A DNA stretch of 64,000 nt from assembly GCA_037179515.1 (NCBI GenBank), contig JAXCGZ010021020.1:30743-94742 (forward strand), written 5' to 3'. This document shows positions 11,431 to 22,985 of this stretch, one piece after another; the stretch's first letter is position 1, and each line of letters opens with the position of its first letter. The DNA is from Halocaridina rubra. Taxonomy: Eukaryota > Arthropoda > Malacostraca > Decapoda > Atyidae. The notes beneath the pieces are model-generated. The model was given only the letters and a program-made list of their open reading frames with translations. It was not told the DNA's origin and did not search any database. Position numbers and translations under genes: made by a program.

Positions 11431-12321
11431 CAGAAGGTCCCCTACTTACGAACATACACAGATACGAACAAAACCCTACCCATTATCTACTCATGTATTA
11501 TTCATGTATTACTGTACTGTACTGTATTATTACATTATTATTGCTCTATTAAAATTCTTTAATACTGCATACTGTTTTATGTAGCAGTTATGAATCATAG
11601 CGAACTGTAATTATTACACAAGGTTCCAGGTCCCATTGTTCCAAATGTTCCTGTTGAAGTAAGTGATAGAGAGATTCATCTCCTAAAGTTGAAGACCAGG
11701 AAGTTCCGCCTCTAGAGAGGTCCAAAAATTTTTTTTCTAGGAAAGTGTCTTCAGCTTAGAGTGTTCTGTACTTGCTATGCCTTGGTGCTTTTCAAGGTTT
11801 GATAAACTTTAAATAGTATTTAAGAAATCCCTGGATATTGTATATGTTGGTGAAACATCTGTGTGCCACACCAAGCACAAAACAATCCATGCTGAAGACA
11901 CTTTTCTGGAAAAGTGTCCTCAGGTTGTATTCAGGGCAAAAGATATTTCATTGTTGAAGATATTTCTAGAGAGGAGCTAATAACTTTGAGAGAAAATCCT
12001 TTCCATCATTCTCTTCAACAGGGACATTTGAAATAAAGGGTCCTGGAATTTGTGTAATAATTGCAGTCCTTAATTTTGCTTAACCAATATATATACAGTA
12101 CTGTGTATACAAAATATCAACTTATGAACATATTAAAATTCATTAATGCTGTATACTATATGCTTTCTGTAATAGTTAAGTGTCTTTAGCCTTAGTACTG
12201 TACAGTTCTGCATATATATCTACTGTACATTGGTCTTTTTTACTTAAACGCAGCTTATGAACAATTCTAATTACAAACGATCTTCTGGAACTTAACTCGA
12301 TCATAAGTTGGGGAGTGTCTG
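11431..12321. mobile_element. 0.9 kb non-autonomous DNA element with TA target site
   Basis: The left end is TA|CAGAAGGTCCCCTACTTACG and the right end, read inward, is TA|CAGACACTCCCCAACTTATG, forming inverted repeats of roughly 25 bp. The element splits a Tigger transposase gene precisely at 11430/12322, which fixes its borders. It has no recognisable coding capacity. A second copy at 42047-42846 shares the left end and interior but lacks the right terminus. It is probably a Tc1/mariner- or pogo-type non-autonomous family, mobilised in trans. Confidence 0.75.
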
Positions 12322-12333
12322 TATTGTAAGACT

Positions 12334-12907
12334 TCAAAACTCCTTGAGAGTCAAGTTCTTGTCCTTCTCAGTTGCTCTGAGAGCTATAGCGATTGTCCTT
12401 CGGAAGTAGTAGGCCTTAAAAAAGGTAAATGCACCCTGATTTATTGGCTGTAACAGGACATTGGTATTAGATGAAAGGTAAACCACCTTGACATTAGGAT
12501 GGAAATCACCCATATGGTCTGGCTGACCAGTGGCATAGTCCAGCAAGAGCAACACCATATAGGGCAGACCATTGGCTGTACAGTAGCTCTCCATTTCTGG
12601 CACAAAATGACTGCTGAACCAATCCTCGAAAGTTTTAAGGGTTATCCACACCTTCTAGTTTGACTTCCAGATGACAGGCAGTTGACCCTTCCAAATGTCC
12701 TTGAGTGCCCTTGGATATTCTGCCAAGTAAACCAACAAGGGCTTCAGCTTGGAGTCTCCAGAAACATTGCCCCCCGAAAGCAAAGTCAGCCTCTATTTCT
12801 AAATTTTTGGTTTGATGCTGTCTTCTCCTCTTTGGCGCAGTACACCTAGTTTTTAGAATAACGTGAAGATAGGTTCTCAGTAGTGCCGCATATTGCAATT
12901 TTCGCAT
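12334..12907 (-). pseudogene. Tigger transposase DDE domain (catalytically dead)
   Basis: Minus-strand frames give FEDWFSSHFVPEMESYC, then LLLLDYATGQPDHMGDFHP and NVKVVYLSSNTNVLLQPINQG. These match the Tigger catalytic core, where the usual forms are LLLLDNAPGHP and LLQPMDQG. Here the Asn after the second catalytic Asp is Tyr, and the third catalytic Asp (MDQG) is Asn (INQG). The segment 12635-12907 upstream is frameshifted. The protein would have cut and joined DNA at TA sites; this copy cannot. Confidence 0.8.
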
Positions 12908-13760
12908 AATTTAATGAGTGCTTTTCCATAAGAAATAATGATAGTGGGTATTGATGCGTTCCACAACCGTCCATAGACACACTATACCAAAGATATAAGA
13001 TAAGTAAAACATATTTTATAAGTACATAGGAAAGCAGAAAGACCTGTAGTTATTTATATTAACATGCAAATAGTGTACAGTATGAAAGATATACAGATTT
13101 ACTGTACAGTAAACAAATTAACGCACTCCATTATGCGGTGGGCAACAGGCATACACTGGGAGTGCATGGTGATGGGTAGGACGATGATACAAACGTTTTG
13201 CCGCCTCCGTATCAGCTGATGCACTCTCGCATGCTATTTCCCCCGGATGATATTATATAAAAAATTTGTTTGCTGTTTGTTCTTAATGCTATTTTTCATT
13301 TTTTTTTCATAATATTCAATCGCATTAAGTGGTAGAGGAAGAGGAGGATGTGGGAGAATGAACCTCGATCCACAAACGTTTTGCCACTTCCGTATCAGCT
13401 GATGCAACCTCGCACACTATTTCCCTAATGATATTATATCGAAAATTTGTTTGCTGTTTGTTCTTAATGCTTTTTTTCCATTATCTTTATGATATCCGAT
13501 CGCATTAAGCTGTAGAAGAGGAGGAGGATGGCTGAAAAGTGCCTCCGAGGTGGTCGATTATTTACTAAAATGAAAATATTTTTTCGAATTTTTTTGCATG
13601 GGCATTATTCGCGAATTTCGTATTTTTTTACTATTATTTTTAAGGGTCGTTATTCCAGTTTTGCGGATTATAAACACGCGGAAAAAGCAAACAAGGTGTA
13701 TGTATGTTTAGGTATATGCTTACAGAAGAAACCGGACTCATCCACGTTAAACTTTGTTCA
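12890..13760. repeat. dispersed element with 185 bp tandem units (copy 1)
   Basis: This block is homologous to about 45430-46375. Both share a leader (AGATATAAGATAAGTAAAAC near 12990), tandem units of about 185 bp with the landmarks AAACGTTTTGCCGCCTCCG, ATCAGCTGATGC and TTTGCTGTTTGTTCTTAATG (here about 13185-13520), and an end segment starting AAGTGCCTCCGAGGTGG (13538). No coding capacity is visible. The borders are inferred from where Tigger similarity stops and resumes. Confidence 0.6.
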
Positions 13761-13782
13761 GCACGGTAACCCCCTTCCTTAA

Positions 13783-14310
13783 TTATCTCAGCCAACGTAC
13801 TAGGAAAATCACTTGCTGCTTTCTCATGGCACTAGATGCTCCACCTTGCTCCATAAGATTATGCAAATTAGCACAAGCCTTAAAATACATAAACCTACCC
13901 CAATTGGCCACAATCTCTTCGCTTTCACTCCCTTTCCTTTTCACGGCCTCAAAGAATATTTTGGCTTTCTTTTGAATTAACATAAGGCTCACTGGGATAC
14001 GCTGTTGATGCTGGTCGTCCAGTCAAAGCGCTAATAACTTTTCCATTTCAATTATTTGGCCACTATGCTACTTAGTAATCACATTGGACTTCATAGGAGC
14101 AGAACCTTTCACATGTTCAAGAATGTATCCTTTATCCTTAATAATCGTAACCACAGTCAAACAGGTTAACTCCAGTGAGCAGCCAAGTTTGGAAGCAGTT
14201 TCTCCCTTTTTGAAGCGTATCACTATGCCTAATTTAACTTCCTTGATGATGGCTTTCCTTTTCTTTAAAGCAGTGCTATCAGAAGAAACTCCTATTCACT
14301 TGGAAGCCAT
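13783..14310 (-). pseudogene. Tigger transposase N-terminal half
   Basis: 14080-14310 reads on the minus strand as a Tigger opening with KKRKAIIKEVKLGIV, RFKKGETASKLG and VVTIIKDKG, the helix-turn-helix. 13783-13992 continues with LIQKKAKIFFEAVKRKG and NWGRFMYFKACANLHNL, the CENP-B-like second DNA-binding segment. An in-frame stop sits next to the initial MASK. The next piece, the DDE domain, lies beyond the inserted repeat element. Confidence 0.7.
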
Positions 14311-14829
14311 AGCACAGGTCAGTAGGTATCGCAAACACGAGCGAAGCAAACCGAAGAGCAAATGAGAATGAGAACAATATGGTGTACGAGCGAGAACTGG
14401 GTGACACGTCTTCCTCAGTCGAATGCCATGTGATGACATATTCTTACACCTTGCTCAACGAACTGTTCCGCATGAGGATCGTATATACGACAATGTATTT
14501 GGTAATCTTTTAAATAATTACAACTAGGTTCTTTACATGAGCAAATGCACAAACAAATGAATAAATATAAAGATTAACTTGATATATATGTATACAACTG
14601 TGCCATGTGATTATGTATTCATCCGCCACGCAATAAAGTGTGCAAAATGGAAATCTTTTTTTTGACTATGTATTTGGTAATATTTTACACAATTTCAAAC
14701 TAGGTCCTTGACAATACAAATAATATATACACAAACAACATTGCTGCGTGATGACATATTCATCTGCCACACTCAAGAAACTGTTCAGTGCGCGAAGTTT
14801 GTATGTATAGAGATTTGTATTTCGCAAAG

Positions 14830-15155
14830 TGGTTGGTGCAGCAACTGTTTCTTCCCATGTACCTCCAGACTCTGGAACACTCTTCCTTATTCTGTCTTTC
14901 CTAATTCTTATAACCTATCTTTCTCCAAGAAGCAGATATATCTTCATCTCAGGACCTAATCCTTCATATCTCTAGCTCCTCAGTACTTTGATTATTCTTT
15001 CAGTGAGTCCATTTCCTTTGTGTATCATTACCTCATCTCTGCCTTGTCCATAACTTTTTTCTTTTCCTTCATGTTAATGTTTTCTCATACTCGGGCATTT
15101 ATTAATTAAGACAGTTTTTTGCCCGTCCCGGTGTCACACTCATGAAAAAAAAAAG
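14830..15155 (+). mobile_element. Jockey-type LINE 3' end with poly(A)
   Basis: A short frame reads FFPCTSRLWNTLPYSVFPNS and LSFSKKQIYLHLRT then stop (14836-14959). This is the typical C-terminus of Jockey-type ORF2 (RLWN.LP..VFP...LQ.FK...). About 190 bp of 3' UTR follow, ending ATGAAAAAAAAAAG, a poly(A) tail. It is a severely 5'-truncated insertion in the Tigger element. Confidence 0.7.
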
Positions 15156-15248
15156 GTCGAATAAAATTATTTATTCATTATTTATGGGGGTTGCATTGTA
15201 ATGACTAAACATTGTAAGTCGAGGACACTAACCTGAGGACCCCTTTAT

Positions 15249-16189
15249 TTGGTATCAGGTGACAAGGAAAAAATATAATTCACAAGATATTTTTGTATGT
15301 ATTTAATAGTTCAGAGAAAACGTGGTTTATTAATAGAGCTATATGATGTGTTTTTGGAAAGGTTGGCCTAATTTCTACACTAATTATGTCTCTAATGATC
15401 ATTACTTTTGATAGGTCAAATAATATAAATATAGAATAATAATGGGCCTTAGGATCAATGAATTTGAAGGAACAACAGAGGCATCTGTTGTTTCCTTCTC
15501 CCTACCAAATCATACTCTTGAGTGTGTCTCTAGAAATGGCAACCAGGTAATAGGAAAAATGCTTAAGATATGCCTTGACTGAGAGTGATAGGAGAGTGAA
15601 AGGCACATATCCCTTCCCAAAATTTTATCATTATGGAATTTACAGAAGAAATGAGGATGGATAGATAATAATGAGACCCTAGTACCTGCTGATTCATTTG
15701 TAGAGGTACGATAATGAAATGGTGAGAACATGATATCTCCTGCAGTGTCCTCTGATGTGTCCATGGTGACTAGACTGGCATAACACCATATACTTGTAGA
15801 CTTTGAGTCCTCAGGATTGGAGGGATACTCTGAATGACTAGATCACATGGAATGAAGCTGTTTGGTAATGTGGATCGACGTTGTAAAGTTTTTCTCTCAT
15901 TTGCAGAATTTATTTCACATGGTGTTCTCTCTGCTCAGAAAAAAAAAAAATTATTGTGACACCAAGATGGGCCAAAAAATAATAAAATAAAACAGCCTTT
16001 ATCGGGCCTGGACACGAAGAATAAATAATGTAAAGAGAAACAGAGATAGAGAGTGTAATGACCTGCCAGATGTGAAGGGATTATAAAAGATGTGTAATGA
16101 ATATCCAAGAATATTCAGTGTAGCTGGTGCCATGAGCTAACCTACTACTGGATACATGTTGTTTATTTTATATTGCAGATTTCTGGGTG
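15249..16189. other. no gene seen; two weak repeat similarities
   Basis: No coding region was recognised. 15790-15955 resembles 20355-20480 and 24285-24400 (shared GAGGGATACT and GTTTGGTAAT landmarks), so it belongs to the same unnamed family. 16040-16170 resembles the 5' side of the Jockey-type LINE at 27590-27800 (shared AGAATATTCAGTG and GCTGGTGCCATG), with an internal deletion. Confidence 0.4.
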
Positions 16190-16191
16190 TA

Positions 16192-18110
16192 TAGTGTTAC
16201 CCCGGTTATTCGCGCTTCTTGGTTCGCGTTCTCACTCTATCGCGGTTTTTTTTTGGATAAATTATTATTTTATTTTATGGGTATACGCAAAAATATTAAA
16301 ATATTTAAATTTTTTTTTTTCAGTATTTTCATTTTTTTATTGAAATTTACGTTGCGTGCTGTTATTTATAATGTAAAGGGTGTTTTTTTAACAGTGCAGG
16401 GAGGGTTTATACAGTTCGTAAACGAAAAAATAATTGTAAATGAGTATGTGTCACGTCATCATCACCTCATTCATCATAATTTTATCTATCACTTTCTTAA
16501 AAATTTACGTTGCTTGCTGTTATTTATAATGTAAAGGGTGTTTTTTTAACAGTGCAGGGAGGGTTTATACAGTACGTAAACGAAAAAATAATTGTAAATG
16601 AGTATGTATGTCACGTCATTATCACCTCATTCACCGTAATTTTATCTATCACTTTCATAAAAATTTACGTTGCTTGCTGTTATTTATAATGTGAAGGGTG
16701 TTTTTTTAACAGTGCAGGGAGGGTTTATACAGTACGTAAACGAAAAAATAATTGTAAATGAGTATGTATATCACGTCATTATCACCTCATTCACCGTAAT
16801 TTTATCTATCACTTTCATAAAAATTTACGTTGCTTGCTGTTATTTATAATGTAAAGGGTGTTTTTTTAACAGTGCAGGGAGGGTTTATACAGTACGTAAA
16901 TGAAAAAATAATTGTCAATGAGTATGTATGTCACGTCATTATCACCTCATTCACCGTAATTTTATCTATCACTTTCATAAAAATTTACGTTGCTTGCTGT
17001 TATTTATAATGTAAAGGGTGTTTTTTTAACAGTGCAGGGAGGGTTTATACAGTACGTAAACGAAAAAATAATTGTAAATGAGTATGTATGTCATGTCATC
17101 ATCACATTCACGGTAAGTTTTCCTATAGCTTTCATTAAAATTTACGTTGCTTGCTGTTATCTATATGTTAAGGGTGTTTTTTTTTAACAGTGCAGGGAGG
17201 GTTTATACAGTACGTAAACGATAAAAATAATTGTAAATGAGTATGTATGTCACGTCATTATCACCTCATTCACCGTAATTTTATCTATCACTTTCATAAA
17301 AATTTACGTTGCTTGCTGTTATTTATAATGTAAAGGTTGTTTTTTTAACAGTGCAGGGAGGGTTTATACAGTACGTAAACGAAAAAATAATTGTAAATGA
17401 GTATGTGTGTCACGTCATCATCACATTCACGGTAAGTTTTCCTATCACTTTCATAAAAATTTACGTTGCTTGCTGTTATTTATAATGTTAAGGGTGTTTT
17501 TTTAACAGTGCAGGGAGGGTTTATACAGTACGTAAACGAAAAAATAATTGTAAATGAGTATGTATGTCACGTCATTATCACCTCATTCACCGTAATTTTA
17601 TCTATCACTTTCATAAAAATTTACGTTGCTTGCTGTTATTTATAATGTAAAGGGTGTTTTTTTAGCAGTGCAGGGAGGGTTTATACAGTATGTAAACGAA
17701 AAAATAATTGTAAATGAGTATGTATGTCACGTCATCATCACATTCACGGTAAGTTTTCCTATCACTTTCATAAAAATTTACGTTGCTTGCTGTTATCTAT
17801 AATGTAAAGGGTGTTTTTTTTAACAGTGCAGGGAGGGTTTATACAGTACGTAAACAAAAAAATAATTGTAAATGAGTATGTATGTCACGTCATTATCACC
17901 TCATTCACCGTAATTTTATCTATTCCTTTCATAAAAATTTACGTTGCTTACTGTTATTTATAATGTAAAGGGTGTTTTTTTAACAGTGCCGGGAGGGTTT
18001 ATACAATGTAAACGTAAAAATATATTAAAATATCTATGTACATATAGGCGGATTTCCTGGTTCGCGCCGGGTCCCGGAACCGAACTACCGCGATAAGTGA
18101 GGCAACACTG
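16192..18110. mobile_element. non-autonomous Tigger relative containing a minisatellite
   Basis: The left end, 16190 on, reads TATAGTGTTACCCCGG. The right end read inward is TACAGTGTTGCCTCACTTAT. Both then continue into the same TCGCG...GGTTC motif, so they form inverted repeats flanked by TA. There is no transposase. Almost the whole interior is the 160 bp tandem array listed separately. Confidence 0.75.
16343..18010 (+). repeat. 160 bp x 11 tandem array (minisatellite)
   Basis: Units start AAATTTACGTTGCTTGCTG at about 16343, 16501, 16661, 16821, 16981, 17138, 17299, 17458, 17616, 17775 and 17935, so the period is 157-160 bp. Each holds TAACAGTGCAGGGAGGG and TATACAGTACGTAAACG. Some units share a variant (CATCATCACATTCACGGTAAG near 17097, 17417 and 17729), a sign of higher-order amplification. 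The unit is homologous to the 3' UTR of the Tigger copies at 33190-33358 and 36004-36332. Confidence 0.9.
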
Positions 18111-18112
18111 TA

Positions 18113-19490
18113 TGCTATTTTTGAGCAGGAGGATGCAAACGTTTTGCCGCCTCTGTATCAGCTTATGCACCCTCGCACGCTATTTCCCTGATGATATTAT
18201 ATCAAAAGTTTGTTTGCTGTTTGTTCTTAATGCTTTTTTTCAATTCTTTTCATAACATTTGATTGCATTAAGCTGTAGAAAAGGAGGAGGATGCGGGAGA
18301 ACGAACCTCTTGCCAAAACGTTTTGCCGCTTCCGTATCAGCTGATGCTTATCACTATTCACGCACAATATCTTACTCATAAAATATTTATTTAATCACCC
18401 TATTGGGGTTTATCTAATTCTCAAGATTATAGTATTATTAATATTCCTTATTCTAAACATTATTCTGTCTTCTTTACATATCGACCATGCTGCATGAAAT
18501 CTTAACGTACACAAAGTCAGCTGAGAGAAAAAGAAAACTATACAATTCGTTACAAAGAAAGTGTATATCGTGCTGTATATGGGAAACTTACATGAAATAT
18601 ATATATTCTCTACGCGTTATTTCCCGGACGATATTATATTGAAAGTTTGTTAGTTGTTTGTTCTTAATTGTTTTTTCATTTCTCTTCATAATGTTCAATC
18701 GCATTAAGCGATAGAAGAGAAGGAAGATGCAGGAGAACGAACCTTTATCTGCAAACGTTTTGGCGCTTCCGTATCAGCTGATACACCCACGCACGCTATT
18801 GCCCTGGCGATATTATATAGAAAGTTTTTTTGCTGTTTGTTCTTAATGCTTTTTATCAATTCTCTTCATAATATTCGATTGCATTAAGCGGTAGAAGAGG
18901 AGGTGGATGAGGGAGAGCGAACCTCTATCTGCAAACGTTTTAGCACTTCCGTATCTGCTGATACACCCTCGCACGCTATTTCCCTGACAATATTTTATCG
19001 CAAGTTTGTTTGGTGTTTGTTCTTAATTATTTTTTTCAATTCTCTTCATAATATTCAATCGCATTAAGCGGTAGCAGAGAAGGAGGATACGGGAGAACAA
19101 ACCTCTAACCAAAACGTTGTGCCACTTCTGGATCAGCTGATCCTTATCACTATTCAGGCACAATATCGTACTCATTAAATATTTATTTACTCACCCTATT
19201 TGGGATTTATCTAATTTTCAAGATTATAGTATTATTAATATTCCTTGGTTCTAAACATTATTCTATCTTCTTTACATATCGACCATTCTGCGCGAAAGCT
19301 TAACGTAAACAGAGTCAGCTGAGAGAAAAAGAAAACGTATACAATTCGTTACAAGGAAAACGTATATCGTATTGTACATGGAAAACTTTAATTAAATATA
19401 TATATTCTATACACGCTATTTCCCTGATGATATTATATCAAAAGTTTGTCGTTGCTGTTTGTTCACAATGCTTTTTTTCAATCTTCATAA
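18113..19490. repeat. 185 bp tandem units plus a 265 bp unit, higher-order pattern
   Basis: Units of about 185 bp (AAACGTTTTG, ATCAGCTGAT, GCACGCTATTTCCCTGA, GCATTAAGCGGTAGAAGAG landmarks) occur around 18120-18340 and 18600-19090. A different segment of about 265 bp, starting CTTATCACTATTCA and containing GTCAGCTGAGAGAAAAAGAAAA, lies at 18348-18610, recurs at 19142-19410 and again at 23058-23330. The pattern is [185 bp]n + 265 bp, repeated. Related 185 bp units occur at 13185-13520 and 45715-46060. Confidence 0.7.
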
Positions 19491-19695
19491 TATCACGTTC
19501 ATATAAATTTATGCTTGCATGCTGTTATTAATAAAGTAAAGGGTGATTTGTTAACAGTGCAGGAAGGGTTTATACAGTAAAGGTAAAAATAAATGTAAAA
19601 TACCTGTATATAAATATGATGCTCCTACTTCGTGAATTTTCACCTTTCGTGGCTGGTCCTGGAACTGAACCCCCGCGATAAATGTGGGAGCACTG
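19491..19695 (+). mobile_element. Tigger right-end remnant (unit A)
   Basis: The segment begins with the Tigger 3' UTR unit (TAACAGTGCAGGAAGGG, GTAAAGGTAAAAATAAATG) and ends with the terminal repeat GATAAATGTGGGAGCACTG|TA. It has the same order as the 3' end of the full Tigger copies. A duplicate lies at 23403-23605. Confidence 0.7.
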
Positions 19696-20657
19696 TATAT
19701 CTCTTACTGACTATCTTATTTTGAAGGTATGTGAACCCAATTTCATAAATGCTCTCTAAATAAGTTGCCTATGGATAGGTAACCCTTTTGGAAATTTGAA
19801 GGTATTTATGATTTGTAACTTATAATTACCAAGCACTAAGCACATATTCAGTATATAAGTCCAAAGTATTCCATGCTGGTAATATAATTAATATAAAGGG
19901 TTTCAAACCTTAAGCCGTTGGAATTTCAGTCTCAAAAAGGCCAATGGGTGCTTTGTGGACTTTGAGCTTATGCGCATATGGTATTGCTTATGTATATTGA
20001 GGCATATGGCTCCCATGTATTGCAGGACATAGACAATTTTCAATATATATGACTCAGGTTTGGTGTAAAAGACTCATTTATCATCACATCATTATACTAA
20101 CAATGGTAAAACTGTGTTACTGCTTTGGTACCTTGTAAATTTCTTCTTGATGAGAAAATATTAATTAAATATTACTAAGTTTGGTGAAGACTCATTTATC
20201 ATCAAGTCATTATCTTTAACTATGCGAAAACTGTTTTACTGCTGTGGATACCATGCAAATTTCCTTTGATGTGTCTTTGTTGTAAAACACTCATTTATCA
20301 TCACGTCATTATCTTAGACTATGTCGAAACTGCTGTTTGTTCTGTGCAAGTTTTGAGTTCTCAAAATAAGAGGGATACTGTGCATGCATAGTCCATATTG
20401 GATTAAGCAGTTTGGTAATATGTATTTTTATTGTAAAAATTTTTTCTCAGTTTACAGAAGTGGTATTTTGCATGAACTCTCAAACCAGTCCTTCTACATG
20501 CAAATCAACAATTCAAAACATAACATTGCATTATATCGTATAGTAGCCTTGGCTACACTGATATAAGAAGTATTACTTTTATTATCAGTTTTGATATTAA
20601 CTTGATAATTCATTTTTCTATTGTTTTTGTAATTCTGCATACAAATGACCAAAGACT
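19696..20657. repeat. unnamed flank, duplicated at 23606-24567
   Basis: No coding region is seen. It includes three imperfect tandem units of about 105-115 bp (20055-20345), each with GACTCATTTATCATCAC and TCATTAT landmarks. The region flanks the hAT insertion on its 3' side and was copied along with it in the tandem duplication. Confidence 0.5.
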
Positions 20658-21178
20658 GGCAGGCACAGGGCCGGGCTTAGGAGATGCGGGGCCCAATTGG
20701 GAACACTTTGGTCTGTCCCAGGTTTCCTGACAAGTTGCACCAAGGTCTGTAGAATCATGAAAGTCTATTATGGACTTTATTTCTCTGTGGTAGAATGGAA
20801 AGCAATAAAAAAAGCCCTTAAAAAATATATGTGAGTTAATAGACCAAATAAATGCAAGGTACATTTTAATATAAAATTGCATACATGTAAGCCTACAAGT
20901 AAAAAACAAAATTTGTATATCACCTCTAAAGAGTACGTGATCACAATACCACTTGTTTTAGTGACTGAAATAATTTATTAAAAGTATTAATATATTTTTG
21001 TTCAGAAAAAAATCAGAACTTAAGTGCACTGTTGGAAACAAATTATCTTTTTTTAATTTCTAAATATCACTTAACAATCATAAAAAATAAATGTGTTATA
21101 TTTTTGTTGCCTTTTTTGATGAGAAAGTTGTTTTTGTTGCTATTTTCTCAGCAAAGTCTTTTAAAATTTTGTCTAAGT

Positions 21179-21910
21179 TTAAACTCCGGCTAATTTCAGA
21201 TTTAATAGACATAATTGCCAAATTTTTCTAACGTTCTTGCTAAATTGTTTGATCTGAAGTAAGTTTTGATCAGTTTTAGCTTGGAAACACTCCTTGCTGC
21301 AGATGCCACAGTCATTGGAATTGTCAAGAAAATCCAAAGAGCAATAAATAAATTTGAAAATGCAGTAGACCTGTTGTTGCAAGCAAGGAATTCAAGAAAT
21401 TTCATAGAGTTTTGAATCTCATGACAGAATTGGCTTTAGTGCCTCCATTTCCTCATGAGGCATGTATCCATCTATATTAGCCAATTTTGTGGTTTTAACC
21501 TGATCTTTTTCCTGTACAAGCTTTACCTCCGTCATTGCTACTTCCATGTCTGCTGCACATTTTCTTATAGTGTCCTTGGATAGGTCCTGAAAATTGCACA
21601 AGAATCCATATAACTTTTGATACATTTTCAGTTGTTCAAACCGTGTCTCAAGTGTTTGCAGTGCTTTATCTACCACTTGATTAAAACATTGCACTCTGAA
21701 GGCTGTTTTTGGATCTGGCAAAGGTTTATCTGCAGATTCATAATCAAATGATTTTCTTTTTATGCTTAAGCGCTTACTCTGAGTCTTGGATACAGGCTCA
21801 GCATCTAGGTCTTTGGCAAGTTCACTAGCATCAGTCAAGGCTTCATCAAAACCTTTTTCCCTTCATGTCTTTAACCAGTTACAAAGCTTTAGGAATGAAG
21901 AAAGCCCTGT
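21179..21910 (-). pseudogene. hAT transposase C-terminal part (unit A)
   Basis: 21419-21838 reads on the minus strand through KRLSIKRKSFDYESADKPL, FRVQCFNQVVDKALQTLETR and GFLCNFQDLS. 21202-21405 continues as MKFLEFLACNNRSTAFSNLF, TIPMTVASAARSVSKLKLIK and TYFRSNNLA. The final block is the hAT C-terminal dimerisation domain, whose usual form is TIPVTVASAERSFSKLKLIKTYLRS. The glutamate of ASAERS is Ala here. A stop and frameshift separate the two parts. The closest relatives I recall are ZMYM1-like hAT transposases. Upstream sequence is replaced by a Jockey LINE from about 21915. Confidence 0.8.
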
Positions 21911-21914
21911 GGTG

Positions 21915-22985
21915 ACTTTCATTGTATCACTCAGAAGCTGCATCTTGGAGGCATTGAATTCAACTGAATTTTGAGTGCCCCACTCAGATACCCTCTGCAA
22001 GTTGGAGTTGAGAGTAGAAGAAAGAGTGATACAAAACTGATTATGATTAGCAGATGAAGGTTGTATAGAAAAGACAGAGGAAAAGTGAAGGGTAGAGTTG
22101 TCAGCAAAGGCATGAAGAAGAGAGGAAGATGGGGATTGTAGAAGATCATTGATGATAAGGAACAGAGTAGGTGAAAGAACAGGGCCCTGCAGATCACCAC
22201 TGGTAACAGAGAAGGGCTAGATATTGCACCATCAACAACTACAGATTTAAAACGGTCAAAAAGAAAACTGTAAATCAGAGAACAGAAAGAAGGGGTAAAG
22301 CCAAAGACAGGTAGTTTGGCCAACAGAGCCTTGTGCCAGACTCTGTCTAAACCCTTCGAGATATCAAGGGCAATGACAAAGGATTCCCCTTAGTTCCTCA
22401 GAGAAGATGACCATACATGAGTGAGATAAGACAGGAGGTCACCGGTGGATCTTGCCTTACGGAAGCCGTACTGGTGATCGGAGGTAAGTGAGTTGGATTC
22501 AATGCATTTCAAGAAGTGAGCATTGAGCAAAGTTTCGAAAACTTTAGCAATGGAGGAGGTTATGGCAATAGGTCGATAGTTTGAAGGAATAGAGCTGTCA
22601 CCCTTCTTAGGAACAGGTTGAACTAGAGCATGCTTCCAAATTGAAGGATAGATACTGGTTGACAAAATGAGGCGAAAAAGACAGCAAAGCACGGGAGCCA
22701 GTTCATTCGCAAACTCCTTAAGGAACCTTGCAGGGATACCATTGGGTCCAGATGCCTTGTTCGTCTTTAGATAGCGAAGAACCTTATGAACTTTGCGTGA
22801 AGAAAGGATAAGGGAGGGCATAGGTTAGAGAGGGGTAAAGACTGAGGGAAGGTGCGCTGGAATCGGTTATAAAAGAGTTGGCAGAAAAATGAGAGCCAAA
22901 TGGATTGGCTTTGTCAGTGGGGAGATTGGCTTTGTCAGTGGGAGAGCAAGCTATAGAACCATCAGAACGAATGAGATGGGAAAAA
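21915..22985 (-). pseudogene. Jockey-type LINE reverse transcriptase (unit A)
   Basis: 22390-22821 on the minus strand gives YLKTNKASGPNGIPARFLKE, PVPKKGDSSIPSNYRPIAIT and YGFRKARSTGDLLSYLTH, the fingers part of a non-LTR reverse transcriptase. After a frameshift come VIALDISKGLDRVWHKALLA (motif A) and, near 22098-22112, AFADNSTLHF. The catalytic FADD has become FADN, and the GVPQGS stretch is unreadable. It ends inside the thumb-like SEWGTQNSVEFNASKMQLL at about 21920, abutting hAT sequence without a poly(A) tail. Confidence 0.85.

Larger units (their letters stand above)
10609..15247 (-). mobile_element. Tigger element, large decayed copy with three insertions
   Basis: The left end is TA|CAGGGGGTCCTCAACTTA at 10607. 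The right end (15225-15247) reads inward as an AGGGGTCCTCAGG-type terminal repeat. Transposase pieces lie in correct order on the minus strand: N-terminus 14080-14310, second DNA-binding segment 13783-13992, DDE domain 12334-12907, C-terminus 10883-11426. They are interrupted by a 0.9 kb non-autonomous element (11431-12321), a tandem-repeat-bearing element (about 12890-13700) and a LINE 3' end (about 14830-15155). Without these the copy would be roughly 2.5 kb, usual for Tigger. Confidence 0.75.

Noticed and set aside
16343..18010. CRISPR-like appearance of a regular repeat array
   Set aside because: Units are about 160 bp and contiguous with no unique spacers, in eukaryotic DNA, inside transposon ends.
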